Shown: piece after piece, positions 16,708 through 24,862 of the stretch
Numbering within the stretch: position 1 is the stretch's first letter
Layout: each line of letters begins with the position of its first letter
Assembly (NCBI GenBank): GCA_020628425.1
Contig: JAHDEZ010000022.1
Coordinates: 1 to 43,284, forward strand
Direction of reading: 5' to 3'
DNA from: Hellea sp.
GTDB taxonomy: Bacteria; Pseudomonadota; Alphaproteobacteria; Caulobacterales; Maricaulaceae
Length of the DNA: 43,284 bases
Notes under the pieces: model-generated
What the model was told of the DNA's origin: nothing
Databases searched by the model: none
What the model saw: only the letters and a program-made list of their open reading frames with translations
Translations under genes and position numbers: made by a program

Positions 16708-18345
16708 TTATTGTGGCTTTGCAGGAATATGTTCAAATTCCATCCCTAGTAATTTTAACATAGGGTCCAGATCGTCTTCATACAACCAGTCCAACGCGAC
16801 ATCTGCCGCATTGATGGAGTGATCCTGGCTGACAGAAAACTTGAATTCACCGCCCTGCTCAAAAAAGGCACCAAGGGCATTGGCAAAGCTCAGTCCCAGC
16901 TCTGACTGATAAGATGTTTGCGCAACCATGGTCACCAAAGCTGCCGCTCCGGCGGCCTGCTCTCTGGCGTCACCAACCTCTATATCTTGAAGGTCGGCGG
17001 CGGCCTCGAAAGCGCGTTCCAACAAAGACTGATCTGTGAAGGTCATATCGAATTGAGCAATATCCAGCTTTTCGACCGCTGTGTTAATTTCCGATCTCAA
17101 GGCTGGATCTTCCATATCCATGCGCTCTCCCAGATCATCCATATCGTCGAACATCGGCTTCAAAGTTTCAGCCAAATGACCCCAACCCTGTATTTTATAA
17201 TCCATGGTCAAAGTCATACCGTCTTCGACAATGATTTTATAATCTTGCGACGCGACGATATCACTTTTGGGGTCAAAAGACAGAACACCGTCCACATAGG
17301 CCCGCATAGGGTCGTAGCCCATTTTGTCAAATGTCGCCTTGAATGTCTGAACAGCCTCACTTTCGGGGTCTTTTTCAAAACCAAAAAGAACAGGATCTTT
17401 GCTGATATATGTATAAGTAACACCGTCTTCCGCGGTCGTATTCCAGCCAGCACTTTGATCCAGCTTAATGGCAAACCCATCTACCCCAGCCGAAAATTTT
17501 TCATAATGAAAACTATCATAATATGGCTTGTAGTCATTGCGATCGAAAGGATTGGGTGACAATCCCGCCTCGAGATAATCAACATCCATATTTCGAATGG
17601 ACATCGATTCCATGTTCAAATCGAATATCAGGTCCATATCCCAATCTTCGAAGCTCATAATCATGTCTTTGACAAGCAGCGAGAGATGGTCAGGGTTATC
17701 ACCATCGTCACCAAAATCTTTTTGGTTCCAAGCTATAAACCCGATTTCGCCGATTATTGTCATTTCTTCAATGACCAAACCTTCGACATATCCGCTGCCC
17801 AGTGCCAATTGAGGGCTCAAATTATAAGGGCTCAGAGGATCCGGGTCTCTTTCGATTTCGTCAAAATCCACTGTTTCGAGCATTTCAAAAAATTCTGCCT
17901 TGGTTGGCGGGTTATAGTAAACGCGCTCTGCCGTCAGCCCCATACCCATGGCGTCTTCGTCTATTTCAAAACCTTCCAACAGGATTGTATCGAAAAACGC
18001 AGATGTATCTGAATCGGCCGCCAGGCCCGTGACCGAGACCTTGTCCACGGTCAATTTGGGAGTTCCAACACTGTGAAGCGTGAAACTTCCATTATCTCCC
18101 GAGATCTCTTCATAATCGATTCCAGCAAAAGACAGAATAACTTCCATTTCCTGAAGCGTGGCATAATCCGTCAAACCCGAATTCGTCACTTGCTGTGCTA
18201 CGGCCTTCATTTCTTTGACCGTCAAGGCTGGGTCGGGTGGACCAAAACCCTTAGAACGGCTCTCAGCGCCAGATGTGTCCCCGTCCGAGCCACTACACGC
18301 TGCCAGGACTATAGCGCTAAAACACAGAGCCGCTGACCGTATCAT
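16708..18345 (-). CDS. fam7: lipoprotein family member
   Basis: 545 residues. The signal ends IVLAACSGSDGD (Cys17). Landmarks: SGDNGSFTLHSV, SAFFDTILLEGFEI, GSGYVEGLVI, IGFIAW, PNPFDRNDYKPYYDSF, FDKMGYDPMRAYVDG, VEDGMTLTMDYKIQG, FTDQSLLERAFEAA, TSYQSELGLSFANALGAFF, QGGEFKFSVSQDHS and the terminal LLGMEFEHIPAKPQ. Its start codon overlaps the fam8 stop by four bases (ATGA), a typical coupled-translation junction, and 47 bases separate it from fam6. Probably a fairly old duplicate of fam6. Function unknown. Confidence 0.92.
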   Translation of the reverse strand: MIRSAALCFSAIVLAACSGSDGDTSGAESRSKGFGPPDPALTVKEMKAVAQQVTNSGLTDYATLQEMEVILSFAGIDYEEISGDNGSFTLHSVGTPKLTVDKVSVTGLAADSDTSAFFDTILLEGFEIDEDAMGMGLTAERVYYNPPTKAEFFEMLETVDFDEIERDPDPLSPYNLSPQLALGSGYVEGLVIEEMTIIGEIGFIAWNQKDFGDDGDNPDHLSLLVKDMIMSFEDWDMDLIFDLNMESMSIRNMDVDYLEAGLSPNPFDRNDYKPYYDSFHYEKFSAGVDGFAIKLDQSAGWNTTAEDGVTYTYISKDPVLFGFEKDPESEAVQTFKATFDKMGYDPMRAYVDGVLSFDPKSDIVASQDYKIIVEDGMTLTMDYKIQGWGHLAETLKPMFDDMDDLGERMDMEDPALRSEINTAVEKLDIAQFDMTFTDQSLLERAFEAAADLQDIEVGDAREQAAGAAALVTMVAQTSYQSELGLSFANALGAFFEQGGEFKFSVSQDHSINAADVALDWLYEDDLDPMLKLLGMEFEHIPAKPQ

Positions 18346-20048
18346 TTACCCGGCCCAATATGTTCGAAGTCGATGTTCAACCCATCGAAAATATCTTTGA
18401 GAGATTGGGGTTCTTCAGCGTCCAGATCTTTGATGCTGCCAGATAAATCAGACTTGTCACTTAACCCGTCCTCAATCGCGTCAGCATATTCAGACTCACC
18501 ACCACTGTTAAAAGTTTCATATTGCGCCATGGCCTCGCCGAGACTGAAATCCTCTTCCGGAGACACACTCAACTTCAAACGCCCGCCTTCTTCGATAAAA
18601 CTCTGAGCACTTTCGGCGAAATCCTGCGCTAGCTCTCTTTGGAAATCATTATCGAGCCCCAAAGTCATCATCATGGCATAGGCTTTGGCCTGTTGGCGGG
18701 CAACGTCAACACTGACGTCCTGTGTCTTGGCCATAGACGCAAAAACTTTTTCTATACCGTTTGTGTCCGTTAGGACCATGTCAAACACGTTCAAATCCAA
18801 GCCTGCCCCGGCCAAGCTCACTTTTTCTTCCTGTGCTTCTAGCTTGTCGATGAGATCGGAATAATCCACATCCTCATCAATCAGGATCATGCTGTAATTG
18901 ATGAGCTCGGATATATAGCCATTATAACCGGTCACGTCGAAATCGAGCTTTAGATCAAACGCGTCCTTCATTCCGATGTCAAAATATTCTGACTTGGCCG
19001 TATCGGCCACAACGTCGAGATTTATGCGGGCCTTATGAGAAAAATCAACCGAGTCAAGTCCGGTTGCATCAAACATCTCCCACAAAGTCGTCAGACTGTA
19101 ATTATAAGGTTCTTCGTCGAAGGCTACGGTCAAAGACGGCATATCGGTTTCGTAGACATATTCACCTTCAGGATCGCCCGTAAGCCCTGATCGGTATTCC
19201 GACAGCTTAATTTTAAACGTATCGACTGAGGCATCAAAACCTGTGACCACCACACTCTGATAGCCCGGGTCAAACACATTATAGATGTTATAATCCTCAT
19301 AACTATTGCTATCCAGACCAACCGTGTCAAACCCCGAAGCCGATATATGGTCAAGCGTCAGGTTTAATGCGCCCGTATCTTCGTAGCGCCATTGGGGCTT
19401 AATCGTCAGGTCGTCCACGAGAAAAGAAATATGGCGGTCTTCGGCTTCCGGTGCCCAGCCCAAAAATTCGACATCAACAGTTAACTGACGATTTTGCAGA
19501 CTCAAACCCTCCACATACCCTCCTCCAGAAGACAGGGGTTCCCAGTCCAGATAATCGATGTCGTCAAACAGAGAGTCGACTTCGAGATAGCCAACATTAT
19601 TGACAATATTGTCTTTGAGGTCTTGGGAAACATTGAGCCGCGCTTTGCGGATCGAGGTGATTGGTTTGCCTAAAACGTTTAAATATTCGAGATTTTCAAC
19701 CTCGATAACCTGAAACAACGGATTGCCGTCCTGAAGATGAGCGCCGGAGATTTCCAGCCGACCAATTGTGCCGCGTTCGTCCGGCAAAATCAGATTGGTA
19801 TAGGTCACACGGCCTTTGGCCCGGTTTTTCGAATCCCAGCTATATGCTTCTTCTTCGTCCAGCCCCATATATTCTAGGGCTTGGCCAAAAGACGTCAGGT
19901 CTATATCATCGGCTTTGAAAGCTTCGACCTGTTCTATCAAGGCCGATTTCTCCACGGGTCCGACTTCCAATTTATTACCCCCGCCGCAGCCTGACAAGAT
20001 CAAGGCGGTCACTATTAAAGCGCCGCCCATATAATTCTGAAGGATCAT
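18342..20048 (-). CDS. fam8: lipoprotein family member, first gene of presumed operon
   Basis: 568 residues. The signal ends LILSGCGGG (Cys21). Landmarks: YSWDSKNRAKGRVTYTNL, NPLFQVIEVENLEY, GGGYVEGLSLQNRQLTVD then FLGW, YNVFDPGYQSVVVTGF, TGLDSVDFSHKARI, MKDAFDLKLDFDVTGYNG, LTDTNGIEKVFASMAKTQ, FIEEGGRLKLSVSPEEDF and the terminal LNIDFEHIGPGK. A stretch rich in Ser, Asp and Glu lies before the final motif. The fam9 terminator lies only 14 bases upstream of the start codon, so this gene either has its own promoter close by or depends on read-through. Function unknown. Confidence 0.91.
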   Translation of the reverse strand: MILQNYMGGALIVTALILSGCGGGNKLEVGPVEKSALIEQVEAFKADDIDLTSFGQALEYMGLDEEEAYSWDSKNRAKGRVTYTNLILPDERGTIGRLEISGAHLQDGNPLFQVIEVENLEYLNVLGKPITSIRKARLNVSQDLKDNIVNNVGYLEVDSLFDDIDYLDWEPLSSGGGYVEGLSLQNRQLTVDVEFLGWAPEAEDRHISFLVDDLTIKPQWRYEDTGALNLTLDHISASGFDTVGLDSNSYEDYNIYNVFDPGYQSVVVTGFDASVDTFKIKLSEYRSGLTGDPEGEYVYETDMPSLTVAFDEEPYNYSLTTLWEMFDATGLDSVDFSHKARINLDVVADTAKSEYFDIGMKDAFDLKLDFDVTGYNGYISELINYSMILIDEDVDYSDLIDKLEAQEEKVSLAGAGLDLNVFDMVLTDTNGIEKVFASMAKTQDVSVDVARQQAKAYAMMMTLGLDNDFQRELAQDFAESAQSFIEEGGRLKLSVSPEEDFSLGEAMAQYETFNSGGESEYADAIEDGLSDKSDLSGSIKDLDAEEPQSLKDIFDGLNIDFEHIGPGK

Positions 20049-20061
20049 AGAGAAACCTGTT

Positions 20062-20087
20062 AAAAAACGGTCGAGACAACACGACCG
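20062..20087 (-). terminator. Intrinsic terminator after fam9
   Basis: Read on the minus strand: CGGTCG, an 8-base loop, CGACCG, then six T residues. It lies 24 bases past the fam9 stop codon and directly before fam8. Confidence 0.82.
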
Positions 20088-20110
20088 CTAATTACCTTAT
20101 AAGATAAGTT

Positions 20111-21532
20111 TTACTTTGAATGGCTCAGGGTAATACCCAGTGCCGTCAAAATGGCATTTGGATCTTCCATGGTCTCAAGCTGATCCATTGAGAAACCTTC
20201 CTCTGGGCGCATTTCAAATGTCAAAGCCCCGCCCTGGTCGATAAATTTGCTCAGCGGCAGGCTCATCTGAGAATAGATTTTCCGCTCTTCCGGAGTCTCA
20301 GCCATCATGGGCAGCATTGTCACGCCCATCTTGGCTTGGGCCTTCAAGGCGTCTGGTTCTGTTCCCTGCATCATGCCGACTGTCTTCCAGACCAGATCCA
20401 TAATGTTCTGATCTGTGAACTTCATTTTCATATAGTCGATATCATACATGTTATCTTCCATATAGGCGGCCAGAGCATCTTGGTCACATTGATCGACAGC
20501 GGTCAGACCTTCCATCCAGCCGATCAAACCATTGGCCTCAAATGCCATGTCGAGCATGAACTGTTCTTTGAAGTCCATATTCATGCTGGAAATATTCATC
20601 GTGTCAGCTTTTGCGTTCATCGCCATATTAATTGAGCCATCAAACTGCAATTCATCCAGGCCGAATGCCGCGAGACCATCAATTTTCATCATCGAGAGTG
20701 CGAGGGTGGATGTTGCGCTCATATTGTCGCCGTCATATGATGTTACGCTCTCAACTTTTGGAATAGACACTGAAAAACCGTCGCCAATAATTGCCACCCC
20801 CTCTACGACATTGCTATCATACTTCATATTGGTGAACATGCTCTGTGAAGGATTAGAGGCGCCCGTCATCATATTCGCCATATCTTTGAGGTAAGCCGGG
20901 TTTGCACCCATGGTTTTATTGCTGTCCATTGACATAATCATATCGATTTCTGGACCTTGTCCGCAGGCAGCAAACTCACTCATATCCAATTCCTGTCCCA
21001 TCACAGCGATATTGATTTTGTCGCCTTCACCGCTCGGGGAAAAAGTCATGGATTCCACGGTGCCATATTCCGCATCTCCGTCTATGATCATTGTCATTCC
21101 AGAAAAACGGCCGGACTCAAATCCGTAACCGGACATAGATGCAAATCCGTTGCCTTCACTGATTTGCTTCATAAAATCAGTGGCGGCTTCTTTGCTTGGG
21201 CCCTCCAGGACAACCGTATCGACAAAGGTTGAAATATCTCCATAAGATGTCGGTTGATTAATCTGAACGCTCAGACCCTTCAGCTCTACTTTATCAAAAC
21301 TGGCTTGGCTGCCACTAACGTCCAATCCCGTGAAAACGGCGGATTTCGCCTTGAAAGAGCCATCATCAGCCCCCCAGCCTTTGAATGTGGCAGTATTTCC
21401 ACTCTCCGAAACACTGGACCAGCTCAGACCCATATCAGATAGACTGTCCAGATCGGACGCATAGCTATAACCAGCGACCATCATGGTTGCCGATGTTGAC
21501 AACATCAAAGTAGATAAAATTTTATGGCGCAT
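20111..21532 (-). CDS. fam9: secreted methionine-rich family member
   Basis: 473 residues from the ATG at 21532, which has GGGGG a few bases upstream; ATGs at 21544 and 21547 are also in frame. A normal signal peptide with likely cleavage after YSYA (25) and no lipobox cysteine, so probably soluble in the periplasm. Landmarks: ESGNTATFKGW, ASFDKVELKGL, MKFTDQNIMDLVWK, FIDQGGALTFEMRPEEGFSMDQL and the terminal LGITLSHSK. Met is strikingly frequent. Two cysteines (in FAACGQG and VDQCDQD) could pair. Closest to fam10: the C-terminal segments EDPNAIL/EDPAMLD and the loss of the YQxEL motif are shared. Function unknown. Confidence 0.91.
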   Translation of the reverse strand: MRHKILSTLMLSTSATMMVAGYSYASDLDSLSDMGLSWSSVSESGNTATFKGWGADDGSFKAKSAVFTGLDVSGSQASFDKVELKGLSVQINQPTSYGDISTFVDTVVLEGPSKEAATDFMKQISEGNGFASMSGYGFESGRFSGMTMIIDGDAEYGTVESMTFSPSGEGDKINIAVMGQELDMSEFAACGQGPEIDMIMSMDSNKTMGANPAYLKDMANMMTGASNPSQSMFTNMKYDSNVVEGVAIIGDGFSVSIPKVESVTSYDGDNMSATSTLALSMMKIDGLAAFGLDELQFDGSINMAMNAKADTMNISSMNMDFKEQFMLDMAFEANGLIGWMEGLTAVDQCDQDALAAYMEDNMYDIDYMKMKFTDQNIMDLVWKTVGMMQGTEPDALKAQAKMGVTMLPMMAETPEERKIYSQMSLPLSKFIDQGGALTFEMRPEEGFSMDQLETMEDPNAILTALGITLSHSK

Positions 21533-21629
21533 AAAAACCCCCATCATGTAATTAAACCAATCGGGGCATTTTTCCGTTTATCCCCACAGCCTAGATCTTA
21601 GCGCCTTTGTTACAGGGAAACAACAAAAA

Positions 21630-21661
21630 CCCGACCCGCCAAGTGAAATTAGCGGGTCGGG
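21630..21661 (-). terminator. Intrinsic terminator after fam10
   Basis: On the minus strand CCCGACCCGC, a 12-base loop and GCGGGTCGGG, followed by TTTTTG. A perfect 10-bp GC-rich stem, 25 bases past the fam10 stop codon. It separates fam10 from fam9. Confidence 0.92.
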
Positions 21662-21686
21662 CGAATTTTTAGACTTTATGTAGCGA

Positions 21687-23222
21687 TTATTCCCTGTGAG
21701 AGACGGTCAAACCGATTTGATCCAGCATGGCCGGATCCTCAGCCGCCATCTCCAAATCGCTAGCGCGCATGGGGGATGATGGGTTCATACTGAACACCAG
21801 CGTGCCGCCATTATCAATAAATTTGCCCATAGGGCCGGCAACCATGGTCATAAGCTCTTTTTGCTCCGGTGGGACCATATTAGGCGCCATACCGATCAAG
21901 CCTTTGGCCTGCATCCGCATCAGTGAAGCATTGCCCCCTTGCATTTGGGCTGCCAGCTCAAATCCAGCTTCCATGATATTGCGGTCCGTGAACGCAATGG
22001 TCATATTGTGGATCAACGGATCGTCATCATTTTCCATGTCTGACATTTTGGCGTCCAGACCCAGATCGAAACCATCCTGCATAGACAGCACCGTATCTTT
22101 GACAATCATAGTCCCGGTAGATTCGTTCATTGTCGCCGTCATATTGGCCGTAAAGACCATTTCATCATATCCGACTGACTTCAAGACTTCGAGCGGATCC
22201 ATACCCCCAAAAGCCATGGCAGCGCCTTCGTTCATCTCTTTAATCTTCATGGTCAGAGGCTTCATTTCCATCTTTTGCGTAATCACATCACCTGACTTGG
22301 TGGCAGCCATCTGAATAAGGTCCAGAGACAGATCCGCTGCATCTGAATTAATCATCAAATCATCGACGATCAAGCTCCCGGTGAAATCACCCATTGGGTC
22401 GTCACCCACGTCAAAATCACCCTTCATAGAGTTCAGAATGCTCAGGTCCAAAGCCTTGCCCGAAGCACTCCCCAGGCTCACTGACATTTCCTCATCCATG
22501 TCATTGGTTCCGCTAAAGGCCAGATCCTCAACCAGGAAAGATCCGACATTGTCGGTCTCGTTCAGACCCCATCCAAACAGGCCGATCGTGCCTTCACCGT
22601 CTTCGGACATCATTTTGGCGCCCTCAATCATCATCGCACCAAAAGGCAATTCGCCTTCGCCCATATCACCATTGATATCGATGCTGTCCATATCGGTCAT
22701 TTGGCTCAAACCGGAAAACAGTCTTTCCGCAACCTCCGGATGGGGATCGGCCAGCATGACCCGGTCAAACACGGCTTCGCCGTCCGCATTGCCAACTTCT
22801 GCATTCTCCAGAACCATTTTATCAAAGCTGGCGCTATTGCCGGCCATATGAACACCGCTCAGGCTCATTTTCGAAGCGGTTAACTTGTCGCTGCCAGAGC
22901 CGAAAGCAACGTTTGTATAGGTGTAATTACCATTCGAACCGGATTGTGAATCCCAAGACATGCCAGGCCCTTCAGAAACACCCAACAATTCAAGGGCGCG
23001 GTCAGCATTGGCATTACTGCGGGTCTCAACTTTGAAAAAAGACTGCATATCCGCTTTGCTCGGGCGATCTGCCATCCAGCCTTCGGCGGCATTAACAACT
23101 TTTTGGGCGGCATCGGCCGTTTCAGCAACGGCTGCGGTGGTTTCCTCTTCACCGCTGCACCCCGCCAGCACAAGAAGGCTGGACACGGCTATAGCGCTGA
23201 CAGTATGACGGAAATTAATCAT
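21687..23222 (-). CDS. fam10: lipoprotein family member, first gene of the array
   Basis: 511 residues from the ATG at 23222 (AGGA upstream); the frame is open further upstream but the lipoprotein signal MINFRHTV...LVLAGCSGEEE (Cys22) sets the start. Landmarks: SGSNGNYTYTNVAFGSG, ASFDKMVLENAEV, FGWGLNETDNVGSFLVEDL, LKSVGYDEMVFTANM, MQDGFDLGLDAKMSD, FTDRNIMEAGFELAAQ, FIDNGGTLVFSMNPSS and the terminal IGLTVSHRE. Acidic and Met-rich like fam9. It has its own terminator, so is probably a single-gene transcript. Its start codon overlaps that of the divergent metallopeptidase if that gene begins at 23221. Function unknown. Confidence 0.92.
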   Translation of the reverse strand: MINFRHTVSAIAVSSLLVLAGCSGEEETTAAVAETADAAQKVVNAAEGWMADRPSKADMQSFFKVETRSNANADRALELLGVSEGPGMSWDSQSGSNGNYTYTNVAFGSGSDKLTASKMSLSGVHMAGNSASFDKMVLENAEVGNADGEAVFDRVMLADPHPEVAERLFSGLSQMTDMDSIDINGDMGEGELPFGAMMIEGAKMMSEDGEGTIGLFGWGLNETDNVGSFLVEDLAFSGTNDMDEEMSVSLGSASGKALDLSILNSMKGDFDVGDDPMGDFTGSLIVDDLMINSDAADLSLDLIQMAATKSGDVITQKMEMKPLTMKIKEMNEGAAMAFGGMDPLEVLKSVGYDEMVFTANMTATMNESTGTMIVKDTVLSMQDGFDLGLDAKMSDMENDDDPLIHNMTIAFTDRNIMEAGFELAAQMQGGNASLMRMQAKGLIGMAPNMVPPEQKELMTMVAGPMGKFIDNGGTLVFSMNPSSPMRASDLEMAAEDPAMLDQIGLTVSHRE

Positions 23223-23994
23223 GACGGGTTTCCTATCTAAATTAAAAAATTCGGGCCAACATAGCAGGTCAGCTTCGCAAACAAAAGCGAAACTGCCATG
23301 CCGTGATGCAGAAGATCCGCGGATTTTGTATAAAAATTCGGACCGGGCCAGCCGGATCACCCTCAAAGTCAAGCCCAGCGACCGGGAAGTTACCGTTATT
23401 GTGCCTGGCATTCGATCCCTGCCAAAAGCGAAACGGTTTGTAAAACAACAAAGAGACTGGATAGAAGTACAGCTGGAAGCCCTTCCCCCGGCTCAACCTT
23501 TTGAGCCAGATGCCCCCATATTGTTTGAAGGCGAGATTTACCGTCTGGTACATGCAGGCACGCGCGGCCACCCCCGCATTTCCAGAGAAACCAGAGAAAT
23601 TATCGTACCGGCCCCCGACGGCACTTTCGAGGGTCGCGTGAAGCGGTTACTCATTCGAGAAGCGCGGGACCGTCTGACAGAAGCAACCCTTAAATATGCT
23701 CATATGGTGGATCGTCCTGTTGAAAAAATTCAAGTGCGCGACACCAGCTCCCGCTGGGGGTCCTGCATTACCCGGGGCGGCAAAGGCCATATTTCCTATA
23801 GCTGGCGACTGGTTTCCGCTCCAAAATTCGTTCTGGACTATGTCGCTGCTCATGAATGCGCCCATATGATTGAAGCTAATCACAGCCCCGCTTATTGGGC
23901 GGTCGTCGCCCGAATTTTCCCGGAGTTTAAGACGGCTAAACACTGGCTTAGACAGAACGGCGCTTATCTTCATGCGGTCGGGGCTCCCTTTTAA
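23221..23994 (+). CDS. YgjP-like zinc metallopeptidase (DUF45/WLM superfamily)
   Basis: Up to 257 residues, cytoplasmic. The zinc site HECAH (211-215) and a third ligand in ANHSPAYW (His221) are clear, as is RDTSSRWGSC, the other hallmark of this family. Substrate unknown. The start is uncertain: an ATG at 23221 would overlap the fam10 start codon, whereas a TTG at 23326 (before YKNSDRASRITLKV) begins close to the conserved domain and would leave about 100 bases of shared promoter space. The first 35 residues do not look conserved, favouring the later start. Confidence 0.9.
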   Translation: MTGFLSKLKNSGQHSRSASQTKAKLPCRDAEDPRILYKNSDRASRITLKVKPSDREVTVIVPGIRSLPKAKRFVKQQRDWIEVQLEALPPAQPFEPDAPILFEGEIYRLVHAGTRGHPRISRETREIIVPAPDGTFEGRVKRLLIREARDRLTEATLKYAHMVDRPVEKIQVRDTSSRWGSCITRGGKGHISYSWRLVSAPKFVLDYVAAHECAHMIEANHSPAYWAVVARIFPEFKTAKHWLRQNGAYLHAVGAPF

Positions 23995-24091
23995 ATAGCC
24001 CGTTCACCAAGATGAACCTCCTGTGAAAAAGACTCTCATACCCGGTTAAGAGAGGTTGTGTCAGCTTGAACGCGTTAACCAGGAGGTAACC

Positions 24092-24814
24092 ATGAAAAAG
24101 CTCATTTCATCCACGGCGGTCGCAGCCTTGTCATTATGTCTGCCTGCTATGGCGCAAGCACAGACCTATTACGGCGAGACCTATAATGCCCACGAGGCCT
24201 GTAAGAAAAACGAAGACAAACGTCAGATTATCGGCGGCGTTGCCGGCGCGGTTGTCGGCGGCGTTCTTGGCTCACAACTGGCCGCCAATGGCGCCAGATC
24301 CGAAGGCAGTGCTCTGGGTGCTGTTGTTGGAGGTCTGGCTGGTGCTGGTATTGCTGATAAAACTGTCGACTGTGATCCGGTCTATGAGACCTCGCAATAT
24401 GGTTCCACATCTTCATATGGAACATCACATGGCGGTTCGGCTTATAACACATCTTATGGATCGCAGCCCGTCTATACGGACACGGTGACCTATTCCAGCC
24501 ATCCGGTTTATACCCAGCCTACTTATGGCGCGGGTGCGGTATCATATGGGACAAGTTATGATACGGGTTCTGTGACCTATCAACCTTACACGTCACACTC
24601 AAACCGGTCTTACGCAGTGAGCCAGCCGACCTATACGGCCCCAATCTATACAACAACACAGGCTTATCCGTCTTATCAGACACGTTCTTATCAGACCGTA
24701 GCCCCTTCACCGACCTATCAGACAACAACATATACAAGGCCGGTGTCCTATTCCACCAACAGCTATGGCGCCCGTCATTATCATGGCAGTTATGCCTGTT
24801 CGAGCCATCATTAG
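24092..24814 (+). CDS. Glycine-zipper 17-kDa-antigen-like protein with Tyr-rich tail
   Basis: 240 residues, exported by a signal peptide ending AQAQ (about 24). The middle contains paired glycine-zipper helices (GGVAGAVVGGVLGSQ and LGAVVGGLAGAGIADK), the hallmark of the Rickettsia 17-kDa surface antigen/2TM glycine-zipper group found in outer membranes. The last 130 residues are low complexity, rich in Tyr, Ser and Thr with repeated TYxT/SY units, unlike ordinary family members. The start is fixed by a perfect AGGAGGT ribosome site. A terminator follows. Could be an envelope structural or adhesive protein; function not established. Confidence 0.88.
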   Translation: MKKLISSTAVAALSLCLPAMAQAQTYYGETYNAHEACKKNEDKRQIIGGVAGAVVGGVLGSQLAANGARSEGSALGAVVGGLAGAGIADKTVDCDPVYETSQYGSTSSYGTSHGGSAYNTSYGSQPVYTDTVTYSSHPVYTQPTYGAGAVSYGTSYDTGSVTYQPYTSHSNRSYAVSQPTYTAPIYTTTQAYPSYQTRSYQTVAPSPTYQTTTYTRPVSYSTNSYGARHYHGSYACSSHH

Positions 24815-24838
24815 ATGTTCGTGAAATAGATCCAACTG

Positions 24839-24862
24839 ACGCGCCTTTAGGGCGCGTTTTTT
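24839..24862 (+). terminator. Intrinsic terminator after the glycine-zipper gene
   Basis: ACGCGCC, loop TTTAG, GGCGCGT, then a six-T run. The downstream half and T-run lie within the last codons of the convergent ATP-grasp gene, so one sequence both codes and terminates. Confidence 0.88.

Noticed and set aside
6257-23222. Idea that the array is a CRISPR, toxin-immunity or phage-defence island
   Set aside because: No nuclease, transposase, integrase, polymorphic-toxin or direct-repeat array is present; all ten genes encode the same exported family and the flanks are ordinary chromosomal genes.
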